This document shows, piece after piece, positions 51,801 through 63,097 of a DNA stretch of 64,000 nt (the stretch's first letter is position 1; the number at the start of each line of letters is the position of its first letter). The notes beneath the pieces are model-generated. The model saw only the letters and a program-made list of their open reading frames with translations, was not told where the DNA came from and searched no databases. Origin of the DNA: Polydactylus sextarius (lineage: Eukaryota > Chordata > Actinopteri > Polynemidae); the NCBI GenBank assembly GCA_016801845.1, contig CM028921.1:14449275-14513274 (forward strand). Direction: 5' to 3'. The position numbers and the translations under genes were made by a program.

Positions 51801-54800
51801 AATCGTAAGTACTTCCTGCAGAGTTGAAAATAAATACTTGCCACTCTAGTAGCCTTGTCTTGATACTTTGTCATTTACTTGTGTAAAGTGCATTCATTTT
51901 CATCACAAGCCACGTAGACGTTCTTCTATGAAAGAGACGATTAAGCTGGTGATACTGACTCAAGTGACTCACACGAGTTGAGCTTAGTGAGCGACTCAGA
52001 GGGAGCTAAAACCTAAAAAGGTAAAAAGAGGCTTGTGGCTTAGTGGGCGGGGCTTACCAGTAGCCCGTAGTGCTCTCCCGGGGCCAGGTAGGTGTGGCTC
52101 AGGTGCCGTGCAGCCTGCAGCACCCTGACGATCCCTTCCATGTTACAGGTGAGACTGAAACAGTCGTGAGCCACGATCAGCAGCTCCACGACTACGAGAC
52201 AGGAAGGAAGTGGATTTTCAGTTTACATTTAGATGCCGATAATAAAAATGGGTGATATTTTATTTTGTAAGGGTGTGTGTGTGTGTGTGTTTCATACTGC
52301 AGTTCAGGTCTCTCAGTGGAACAGCAGTGAGTTTTTCCAGCATTTTGACACCAACCAGGTTTGGGTCGTCACACAGTTTAATCAGCTGGATCAGAGAGTC
52401 CCGTCCGTCTGATGGCCTGAAAACCTGCTTCTCTGTTGGGTCAGAAACATTCACTGTTGAGTTATATTCAGGAATACATCCTAATCTCCATCTGCAGTCA
52501 CAATTGATCATCTGCCTGTCCTCACCAGGCTGGAGCTCCTGGTTAGAGGCCAGCAGCGCCTGTACCACAGCGCAGGACACCAGTTCAGCCACGGTGTCCG
52601 CAGACAGACCCTGAGCTCTGATGAAGGCCTGAGCCTTCCTGAAACGCTCCGGCTGGTCTGAGAGCAGCAGCATCTCCAGCACAGAGCGAGGCTCCTCCCT
52701 GCAGATCTGACTGAAGGAGCTCTGCAGCTCCTGCAGGCGACAGACAAACCGGAAACAGTTAAACAGGAAAACATGGCTAAATGTCTCAATAGCAGCATGG
52801 AGGAAGGTAACGCTATGTGAGATATACCTTAGAGAGCTGGTAGAGGCTGAGGACCTGTTTACAGTAGTTGTTCCCATGGCGACACTGGTCCAGCAGCCTC
52901 TGGAGTTGGAGGGCGATCTCATCCTCAGGGAGCATGACGAAAGATGACAAGCTGCTGAATGAGGAAGCTGGAACAGAGGGAGACAAAATTACATTTTATG
53001 TCATAATAGTAATTTTTCTGGAATGTGGGAGTTTAAGGAACCCACACTGAATCAGGAAGTGGTTTTTGTTGATTTTTTTTCTGGTCAAACTGGTCACAAG
53101 TTCATGGTTGCAGGTGCTGTTGTGTTCCTCGAGTCTTGGTTTTAGAGCTTTTGTTCTTTTTTGCTTACTTCAGCAAATTCAGAGAAATACTGAAATTGCC
53201 ATTTGTGCTTTAAAAACGCAAGAAAGAAGCTGTGGTGCAAAGTAACTAAGAACGCTTACTCAAATACTGTACTAAGTTTGTTACATTTTACACAATGTAC
53301 AATTACATCTCAGAGAATATCATCCTTTCCTCTCATCTGCTAGCTGACAGCATATAAAGAAGTTATTCAAATTAAAATATATCAATATATATAATTGTAT
53401 AACAATCCAGTAATATATTATCATGAAAGGGTCGATTCTACATCAGTTTACTTTTCTGAATGCGTATTTGTGTATTATAACATTCTTAAACCATCATACA
53501 TTAACGGACCAGTGTGTAGGATTTAGAATGAGAGCGTAATATAAAATTCTCGAATGTTTTCATTTGTGTATAATCCTGTGGAACTCTACAGTAGCCCAGA
53601 ATGGACAAAACAAACACTGGCTCTAGTTAGGACTCTTGTGTTTTATGCTACACAATAGTCACTGCAGATGTTTTCATGTAAACTTTGTGAACAAACAGGC
53701 ACACGTTAAAAGGTTCAGGTATTCGCCTCATTCTCCTTTTGGCTCCTAGGCAAACAATGGTTTATCTGTTCTGAATTGTGTGTGTATGGGGCAACATGGC
53801 GGCCTCCGTGGGAGAGGACAACAACATGTCGGGAAAAATACTGTTCTCAAGTGAACATGAATGAAAATGAACAAGTGAACTTACAGGTGGTCATGTTCTT
53901 CTTCGGCAGACCTACTGATGTCTCCTCTTGTGGTTCAGGGTCAAGCTCAGCGGACGCCAGGCCTCGGCAGCGTAGCACCACCCACATGTCAGGGTGATAG
54001 AGGGAGAAGTAACGGCAGACACGGCTGGCTTCATAGATGCTGCCATCGTCTAATAACTGACCAACGAGTGCAGTCAGGACGTTCCTCTCCTCAGGACGCA
54101 GTCCTGTACTTGGCTGCTCCTGATCCTCAGAAGGACCTGGGAGTCCTTCCAGACTGAGGCACTTCTCCGTGTTCAGAGCTAAAATGTTCGATGGGGAGAA
54201 CTCCTTCATGAGCGCCTCATATGTGTTCATTTCTGGTGTGACTGCAGGTGGCGGCAGGTTGAAAACGCTGTCATTCTCCATGGCAACGGTGAGAATGCGT
54301 CGTCGGACCTGACTGATCCATAGCTTTTTCTCCAGGCTCTCCAGTTTGTCCAAGGGAGCCGGGCTGAGCAGTGAGAGCCAGTGGGCGGCGAGGCCAAACA
54401 GCAGGCAGCGCTCCTGGATGTCCGACAGCTCCATCTGAGCCTCAGCAGCTGCACAGTCCGCAGGCCCGACTTCAGCCTGAGACAGGAAGAACTGGGAGGC
54501 TGATTCTGGATCAGTGTCGTCGGCCTTCAGCTGCTCCTGACATTTCTTCCAAAAACTGACTCGAGTCTCTAACCTTCTCCACTGTGTCTTAGACTTCTGG
54601 TTGTTCACTTCCTGAAGGAGCTACATTAAAGACAGAAACCATGTTGTTAAAAAAATTGGGAATGATCATAAAACCTTCAATACTAGAACCTCTGTCACTG
54701 AGAGGACACAGTTTGTATGTCCATCCATCCATTTTCTACCCCTTTATCCCATACTTGGGGGGACTGGAGCCTATCCCAGCAGCTTATGGGCGAAGGCAGG

Positions 54801-57800
54801 GTACACCCTGGACAGGCGCCAGCTTGTTGCAGGGCCACATATAGATGAGCAACACGTATAGACGAACAACCATTCACACTCACATCCATACCTAGGGGCA
54901 ATTTAGTATGCTCAATTTTGGCGGCAGAAAGACCCTGCGCCCGACCCGGGAGCCCAGGACCTTCTTGCTGTGAGGCAACAGCACTAACCGCCGCGCTGCC
55001 CACAGTGTCCAACACATACAAATGTGTTGGACAAACTAAAGATAAAATACCTGTAAAATAACAAAAATCAGCATAAACTCCTGCAGCACCCTTTAAAAGC
55101 TACAATGTTAGTTACATGTTCATTACACTCAGATATCGAGCGGACCTGGCTGAGCAGCAGGCGGTGGACGGGCAGGCCAGCCAGCAGCGCCACCTCTCTG
55201 GCCTGGCTGTAGCGCCCTCTGGTCTGCAGAGCATCAACAACAGCCTGAAACTCCTCCTGCTGCGCTGAGGGTGAACTGCACTGCAGCAACTTGGGAGACA
55301 GGCTGACCTCTGACCCCTGCAGCAGCTCGCTCAGCCGACTCAGCTTCCTGAAATCTGGACCTACGCTCAAAAAAAAAACACATCAAATTACAAACCAGTG
55401 ATGTAGATGTTTGGATATCAGCTTCAGATTCTCTCAGCTCACCGTTTGATTTGAGGAGTTTGTCTACGTCGGCCAGAAGCAGCAACAGGCGGTGGAGGTC
55501 GTACTGTGAGGAGCAGCGCTGCAGCATAGTGAGGAGCAGCACAGAAGCCTGGCTCTCCACCCACTGCAGGGGGAGTCCACCAGACGGCACCGGACCATTC
55601 CTCAACTAGATCAGTACAAAGAAAGACATCAGTATCAGAGAGGTTGACAGGACCACAGCATTATTAAGAGCATCTGACAACATTGTAATAGGACTCCAAC
55701 AGAGACAGAGCTTTTTGTTAAAGAGTAAGATAATTATGGCCCCCTTACGTTTAAGGCCCAAGGTTTAAAAAAAAAAAAATAAATTAAAAATCAGCGTTCC
55801 TGATGAGCTGTGGGCAGAAATTGCTTTGTGTTGATACACGCTGCTTCTTTACTAAATATGTTAAAATGAAGACTGGATGTTGAATCTCTAACAGATGAGG
55901 CCCAAACAACAGCAGTTGGTGTACATGCTGCGCTAAATATCACCTATTTAAAGCTTTTAAGAGTTTGTGCAGGACATTTACCCTTTGGATTCAGTTAAAT
56001 ATGTGTTTATTTGTTTGTTGTTTATCAGGCTGTTGGAGTGGAAACCTGCCCCCTCCTGGTTTGAAACAGCATCATGCCAGCTAATTGTGTTTTGAGACTC
56101 ACGGTGATGAGTGTCCTCTGGAAGTCCAGCAGCTTCACTTTGGCCTCAGAAAAGTCCCTGTAGTCACAACACAGCTCGAACATCCTCAGAACCAATACCA
56201 AGGGGCAGTCCTGAGACACAAGCGCACAAATGCAAACCACTGAAATCTGCAGCACTAGAGTCGTCTTATTTATTTTATCTAAATGTATATATATATATAA
56301 AAAAAATCTTTTTTCGTGTTTTTTACCCTGTGGAAGAGCTCGAAGCCTCGGAGGAGGGGCCTGGCGTGGCCTCGCCCCAGCAGCGTCTTCCAGATAATGG
56401 ACAGATCGTGGAGGGTCCACTCATGGTGCTCAGGAGCTTCGACCAGGTGGGAGGTGGCTTCTCCCGCTGTGACATCATCGACGGACGTCAGCACCCACAC
56501 ACAGAGGCAGGGCAGCAGCTCCACCCCCTGTCAACCAACGGGTATTACTGAATCATCATTATCATTTTATTTATTATCCGTTTATATTTAAGGTTTAATA
56601 ACAATAAAGTTTTCTAATTCTTTTTCTAAAAAGGTGGAAGGTGGAGTGGAGGCAGGGTGGGGTGATTTGTACCTGTAGACAGGCGGTCAACACGGCCAGC
56701 GTGGGGCAGCGTTGCACCACCGCCTCCTGCAGTAGGTACCCGCAGGGGGACGCCTCCTCCTGGCTCTGCAGCAGGACCTGGAACAGCTCACTGGGAGGCT
56801 CCGCCCCCCAAGGACCCGCCCTTGGCTCAGAGACACTACCTGCTCCTCCTCTGAGGAGCCAAAATTCCTCCCCCTCTGACTGTACACCTGCAGGTCCTGA
56901 AAAGCCAGGCTCAGGTGGGCCTGGAGGGCGGGGCCAAACCGAGCCAGCAGTGACCTCACCTGGAGAAAGAACCCAATAAGGTCAGAGAATAAGTCTAGCT
57001 TTAATGTGAGGATGTGTGTTTGTGTATGTGTGTGTGTGTGTGTTTTCACCTGCTGTGGTGGGAAGTTGTGCAGCTGGACGAACAACAGGAAGTGGATGAA
57101 CTGTCCGTCATCGGCACAGTGGGCGGGGTAAACGGAGCTGAGCTTCAGACGGTGGAGCTGACAGAACTGGACAGGCAATGCCCACTCCTGAGCCGCCTCA
57201 TATGATGACCTGACCCACACACACACACACACACAGAATCTAGCATCATCATGACATATAGATGCCCAAGAAATTTTTTACTTCTGCCACTTACAGGTTG
57301 TAGTGGTGTGTATGTGTGAGTGTGTGTGTCGGTGTACCTGCTGATGCCCTTCTGCTCTACACTGTCTGTCACTGCAGCCTCAAGGTAGCCAACCAGCTCC
57401 TCAGCTGCTCCAGACTCCGCCTCTGCCTGTTTCACTGCTTTAGACACTGAAACAAGATGAAACAGAGTGTGTGTGTCACAGACGTTTGAGTGTATATCAG
57501 TTGTGTATCAGCAGTGTGTGTCCAGTGTATAGCAGGAGTGCATGAGTGTGTGTGTTTACCCAGAGTGTGAATGTGTTGAGTAGTGGCGGTGTGTGTGTGG
57601 TGTGTCCAGTGTGTCAGGATGGCGTTCATGGCTCTGATGTCCACCCTCAGTTGGAGGCTGCAGACTCCCAGCAGCTCACAGAAACACACGGCGGCGGACG
57701 CCACAGACGGCATGTTGAAACTCCGCATGGCCAATAAGTAGACCTGCTGCTGAGCCTGCTGCAGACTACACACACATACACACACACATTTAAACACAAA

Positions 57801-60800
57801 GATGGTTAACAGTGCACATCAATGTGTGTGTGTGTGTGTGTGTGTGAATGTGTATGTGTTTTTCCTACATTGTGGGGACCTGTCTCCCTTATGGGGAAAA
57901 AAGCTTAGATAAGTGGTAGCAATAATTGAGATCTCTAGGGTTTCCAGGAAAGTCTCCAGGAAATGAATGAAGTCAATATAATGTCCCAAGAAGTTATAGA
58001 AAACCAGACTGTGTGTGTGTGTGTGTATGACTCACAGCATCCTCATGTCGCCGCCACTGCTCAGCTGTTGAAGCAGGAATGTGGCGAAGGCAAAGGACGG
58101 TCGACCATGACGGAGGTAGTACAGGAAGTCCAGGTTCTCCACCAGAGCGTACCTGTGAACCAGGGGTGGGCTGGAGAAGTGAGGCAGCTCCGATGTCTCT
58201 GAAACACAAAGACCCCCTGGAGAAATTACACACTTCTCCAGTCCACGTTACAGATGCTAAACCCCAAAGACAACTAGAAAAACACTATAGACTGCAGCTC
58301 AATTATAATTGTCATATATCTAGCCTATTTCTTTTACCACTAGTTCTGAGCCTGGATCACTGATCTAGATCAGGAAACTATTGGGACCTAAGACCTGGTG
58401 CCTGGAGCTCACCGGTGGAGTTGAGCGTGTTCGCTACTTGCCAGCCAAACAGCCTGGACGGGTCCAGAGGATGGAGCGACTGGAAAACACAGGACACACT
58501 TAAATTACGAGAATGCACTGCAATGAGCAGGGTGATTAATGTAGTGCTCATTAAAGACCATCAGTGCCGCTTCAGGCTTTAGAAGGAAATGTGACACTTA
58601 AACAAGCACCTGGGAGCTGACCGATGTTAGACCTACCTGCAGGAGGTGGTAGACCGAAATGTCAGAGGATGTGCTGTTTCCTCGGGGCCCAGTGGGGAAC
58701 AGGGCAGCCTTCAGTTTGGAGTGGGGGGCTAGCGCCATCTTAAGGAGCTGAGGGTCGACGGTTGTCCCCAACCTGCCTGCCCCTTCACCCCGAAACACCA
58801 CCTGCTCACAGGAAAGCACAGGAGAGTTTGTGTTTTTGTCTGTGAGCAACAGAGTTCTTTCTAACACCAGAATCAGAACAGACTCTTGTACTTTCACAGT
58901 AAAAAAGCAGCTGTTGTACCTGGTCGATTCCTCCGGGTGCAAACATGATGGCAGCCAGAACCAACAGACTATGTCCCTCTAACAGCAAACTGCTGAGAGA
59001 CGCCTGGCTGCCTGGTAACAACACCTGAGCGCTAGTTAGACTTGCCTGGAACACCAGTCCTGGGTCTGGAAGCACAGACAAAGTCAAATTTAACTGAGTC
59101 CAGTATATTTAAGATAAAATGAATCAAACTTGGTGCAGCAGCAGTCTGGTACCGGTCAAGTCTCTGGTGATCTCCTGGATCTTCACCATCATCTCGAACC
59201 AGGGCTGGCTCTCAGCCAGGCTCTGACTGGTCAGCAGGGGAGAGTTTCTGGGTGTCAATCTGTAGAGAGACAATGCATGAACTCATCAGCTGAGCAGCTG
59301 TGAAACTAAAGGGTACGTGTCATTTCATTTGGACACTCACCTGTAGTGCTCCAGGTAGGTGTAGAGCAGATACTGCAGGCCACGGTCCAGACAGAAAGCA
59401 ATAAACAGGCCATGGAGGTCAAGGCCAAGAGAAGAGCGGTACTGAGGGACAGGAGCAGGTGAAGCCATCACTCCTCCGCCCTGAGCCAGCCTCCACAGAA
59501 GCTGCTCCAAATCTGCGAGTTCCTCTGGAATGAACAGGCCTCTCCTGGAGGAAAAACACATGAATGTTGAGATGCCAGATGATATAAGCAGAAGGGCAGT
59601 GAGGTTTTTACTTGGGGGATTTGTCAGTTATTTAAGTGTTTCTATCCTGCACAACCAGTAGAAATTTCGAACACTACAAGCTCCAAGACTACTTCTATGC
59701 AACAATGCAACATCTAGAACCTTAAGGACCTCTAGAGCCTTCTTAATCATTACTAACTCTTACTAAAACATTTACAGTGACCTGTTAAACCTTCTAAACA
59801 ACTCTAGAACAAGCTGGACAACCTCTGAAAACCTTTACATTTGTCAGCCACTGTACCTGGCCAGCAGGTCCAAGATGTTCTCCCTCATGTAGCTGCTGCA
59901 GAGTGTGTTGTTGTTAACCAGTTCTGGGTTTAACTCCGGCCACAAAATGGAAGAGGTCACCTCACAGTGATTCTGAATCCAGTTGACCACCTGGCGTTGG
60001 TTGTGGAGGGCAGTTAAGTAACACCACAACATTGCAGAGTCACAGGAAGTTAACTCTAATGGTGAGATAACCAAAGAGAACCAGTCCAAATGAGAAGAAA
60101 GAAGACATAAAAAACAAAACTAACTAAACTAACACTAAAAACCCTGTACCTGTGTGCTTGAGTCTGGACAGGAGGATGGCCGCCTGGCAGCTGTGGTCCC
60201 AGTTCCTCACCCAGTCCAATCGGAGGTTCTTCCAGAGCAGCCCGCCTTCATCAGACCTCCTCTGACCCACCAGCTCCTCCAGAACCAGCTCACCACCCCC
60301 GGGCTCCATACGGACCATCTGAACATGCCTGGAAAGATGGAAAGGAAGAAGCGTGGGGTTTTATTCGAGGTCAAGACATAGATAGGAGCACGAAACAGCA
60401 GAATACACAGGGAAGGTAATGCTGAGATAAACAGAACAAAAGACATCACAAAGGAGGAAAATACTGAAGCTGTTCATTTAGAGGTGTTCTGTGCTATTCT
60501 GCTATTTTTACCTTCGTGCTGTGGTGTTTGCAGAGCAGCGAGATGCAGGAAGTGACCCCAACTTCTCCATCTCCCGTATGAACACCACCCTCTGCATCTC
60601 CTCTTCTGGGAAACAACTGCACCTGGACAGCTCCTCCACCTGATCGAGCAACGGGTCAAATGGTTATAAGTAAAGTTCTACCTAGGGCTGTCAAAGTTAA
60701 CGTGTTAACACATGCAATTAATCAGGAAACAATAACATTTTAAATAATGTATAATTAATGAGGTAGGTAGAGCCTGTCTACCTGAGCAGTGCTGTGTCTG

Positions 60801-63097
60801 TGCTGCCACTCATTTACTGGCCTATTTATCAAGATCCCACCACGCACACCCTCTGTCTGCTGGTGGGAGTGTGCTCTCCTGTGTTTGTGTGTGTGTTTTA
60901 GGTATTCCTTACATTGTGGAGACTTAAACCTGTTTACACACTCACATTATGGGGACCTGTCTCCCTTATGGGGACAAAAAGCAGGTCCCCATAATGTAAA
61001 AAACAAAAAATTAAGGTGAAGACATGACTTAAGGTTTGGTTCAGTCTAGGGTCAGGTTTAGAAATAGGTTAATTAAGTGGTACCAACAATTGAGATTTCT
61101 AGGGTTTCCAGGAAAGTCTCCAGGAAATGAATGCAAGTCAATGAAATGTCCCCAGAAGGCATGAAAACAAACAGTTATTTAGTTTGTTTAATAAAACGAC
61201 AAGGTATAGACCTGTTCTATATAATAGCCCCCCTAATATAAGGGTAGGGAAACACTGTTACTTCTATTACTTCTATTTCTATTTCCAACACCATGCATGT
61301 ATTTGTTTCATCTCCCCACCAAAACACAATATTAGTATTAGTACAACCCTAGTTCTACCAAAAGTCTCAATCTTTACTGCTCTTTGTCAAAAAGAACACA
61401 TGAGTTAAAGTAAACTTGTAACATGAACAGCATTTCTCCCAAGGATGTTCCCTAATCTGGTGTTTTGGTGATAGGGAAAATCGCCTCTGTCGATTTGAAG
61501 GATCACGATAACCTCAAACCGACATTTACCATCGTTTTTAAATTGGACTGTACTAGATATGAGTTAGACGAAGAAATCCATTTAAAAAAAGCAGATCTGA
61601 GCCAAACGTTACTTTAGGGTAAAATAAACAGTTGTTTTAAAAATAGAGAGGAAGAATAACACTGTCGGGGTGGAATCAGATTACAGCAGTTGTTCACATT
61701 TGCTTTAAAATGCCAGACTCACCACAAACTCCCTCAGGTCCTTGTCATCTGTGTAAAGACAGATACTGTGGAGCTGATTCTTCACACTGAAGCCCTGAAA
61801 ACAACCATAGATTAATATTCAAATGGAGTCTGATGGCTGTTTCTGAAACTAAAAGGATCTTTCTCTCTGCAACAATGCAGCTTTAGCCTCTCAACATGTT
61901 TGTGTTACATAATGGATGAAGAGCATCTAACCAGCTGATTGTTCCCTGCAGTAACATGTTCTCACCATGTTGATGAGCAGTGTGCTGGCGGTCTGCAGGT
62001 CCTGCTGCTGCAGGCGGCAGAAAACCTGCTGCAGACCTTCCATCCTCAGAGAGGACAGACGCTGCTCGGGACAACCTCGTCTCCTCAGGACGGCCTGAGC
62101 TCGAGGGATCTGATTGGTCAGGATGGATTGACGGACTACTTCCTGTCGGCACAAAACACAGACAGTTATGGAACATTTTGCTGCTGCCTAACACATCAGT
62201 AGCTTTAATTCTTCATGTAACTAAAGTCACCTCTGGTGGGAGCTGGTCCCACTCGTCCCGCTGTGCCTCCTCCTGGGTGGGACCTACAGAGTCTGTACTG
62301 GAGGTGTCGCCCCCTAGAGGCCATGGAAACCTCTTCATGTAGCTCCTCAGTTCAGTGACATACCGGTCCAGAATGTCCACGCAGCTCTGCACGCCTGCGT
62401 CTCCACCTGCAGGCACAACAGGTTAAAACTGATCTGACAAACACATCACACATCTGTGTGTGCGTGTGTGTCCGTATTGTCTCACAGTGTGAACTGAGCA
62501 GCACAGAGCGGATCTGTGTGTTGACGAAGTTCATGGTGATGTTGAGCAGCTGCTCTGAGAACTGTCGGCTCTGAGCTTCGCTGTTTGAGTCTCTGACGGC
62601 CGAGCACAGCAGGTCCAACGCAGGACACAACTCCTGGACACCTTCTCACACACACACACACACACGCACAGGTCAGTAACACAAACTACACAGAACAAAT
62701 TCAATTTCAACACACGCAGCTTTATCCTGAGCTGTGTACGCACTATCTGTCATGCTCAGTGTGGAGGTCGCCGGCTGATCAGCAGCAGTGAACGCTGTTG
62801 AAGGGCTCAGGATGTTTTCTTTGCTCTTCAAGTAGAAGTCGACTGTATCTAACTGACGGTTCTTCAGTCCAGCCTGAAAAACATGAAACCACTTTAAGAA
62901 TCCTGTAATGTAAATGCAATCAATCTGGGGTAAATGTTGCCTCCTTCCTACCTGCAGGGCATGGATAGGGATGGAGCAGCGACCCCAGCTGTTCAGGTGA
63001 CACACTGCATCTACTGTGGCTGCGCTGCCGAACAACATCAACCTACTGAGCAAGTCCTGCTGGGAGACAGAGAACAGGACCTGGAAGACACCGGACT
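48858..63097 (-). CDS. spg11: Spatacsin, C-terminal ~1,914 residues (5' end outside window)
   Basis: 35 exons in transcript order: 63097-62952, 62873-62744, 62641-62486, 62406-62231, 62142-61966, 61794-61723, 60639-60512, 60328-60150, 60055-59857, 59544-59341, 59259-59153, 59065-58920, 58801-58637, 58479-58413, 58198-58036, 57765-57560, 57446-57338, 57209-57050, 56959-56886, 56790-56673, 56527-56327, 56210-56103, 55605-55443, 55360-55146, 54620-53885, 52967-52828, 52730-52526, 52432-52298, 52191-52058, 51475-51377, 51145-50977, 50293-50217, 50136-49981, 49274-49123, 49032-48858. Phases close over 5,747 nt. Diagnostic blocks of spatacsin: GLKNRQLDTVDFYLKSKEN, LLDDGSIYEASRVCRY, LLTGIGRYNEMTYVFDLL, LKTALLDYIKRC. 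The large 736-nt exon (53885-54620) also fits the mammalian gene. Spatacsin works with spastizin and AP-5 in lysosome reformation; loss in humans causes spastic paraplegia 11 (family knowledge). Odd points: the 56790/56886 junction, the His/Thr-rich end of exon 57560-57765, and a short join before LKTALLDY where mammals have a few more residues. Confidence 0.96.
51480..51521. repeat. spg11: (CA)n microsatellite at a spg11 3' splice site
   Basis: cacacacaca units with one aaacag break. In the transcript this is a (TG)n tract ending about five bases before the acceptor TAG of exon 51377-51475. Comparable tracts in spg11 introns lie at 52273-52290, 57013-57041, 57215-57236, 57300-57331, 57765-57790, 57817-57846, 58010-58027 and 62646-62668. 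Confidence 0.85.
53041..53884. other. spg11: spg11 intron upstream of (transcript: downstream of) the large exon
   Basis: Part of the intron 52968-53884. The left half is AT-rich unique sequence and the right half is a dispersed repeat (53503-53840). No other gene was seen. Confidence 0.55.
53503..53840 (+). mobile_element. Dispersed fish repeat, copy 2 (left half retained)
   Basis: Starts ggaccagtgtgtaggattta like copy 1 at 42782. It then has ctacagtagcccagaatgg, cactggctctag and, at 53796-53815, catggcggcctccgtggg. All are blocks of the same repeat family as I remember it. It lacks the right-hand block kept by copy 1. Non-coding. Confidence 0.6.
54705..55005 (+). mobile_element. Dispersed fish repeat with an ATCC head
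   Basis: gtccatccatccattttctac, then ggagcctatcccagc, gggtacaccctggacagg, accattcacactcacatcc, caatttag, and cccaggaccttcttgctgtg followed by gcactaaccgcc. These blocks, in this order, belong to a very common teleost interspersed repeat (probably non-LTR derived). A middle part is missing compared with the form I know. It lies in the spg11 intron 54621-55145. Confidence 0.65.
57855..57990 (+). mobile_element. Short fish repeat, internally deleted copy
   Basis: cctacattgtggggacctgt, ctcccttatggggaaaa, then aagtggtagcaataattgag, tagggtttccaggaaagtct and a target-like ending. The copy at 60905-61160 shares all of these blocks in order. This copy lacks the roughly 90 bases in between. spg11 intron. 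Confidence 0.7.
60640..61722. other. spg11: spg11 intron holding the longer short-repeat copy
   Basis: Apart from the repeat at 60905-61160 the intron is AT-rich, with poly-T/TTC words at 61262-61292. Nothing gene-like. Confidence 0.55.
60905..61160 (+). mobile_element. Short fish repeat, longer copy
   Basis: ccttacattgtggagactt, cacattatggggacctgt, cccttatggggacaaa followed by its own inverted copy (caggtccccataatgtaa), then aagtggtaccaacaattgag and tagggtttccaggaaagtct. The internal inverted words at 60949-60960 and 60983-61000 could form a hairpin. It lies in the spg11 intron 60640-61722. Confidence 0.7.
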
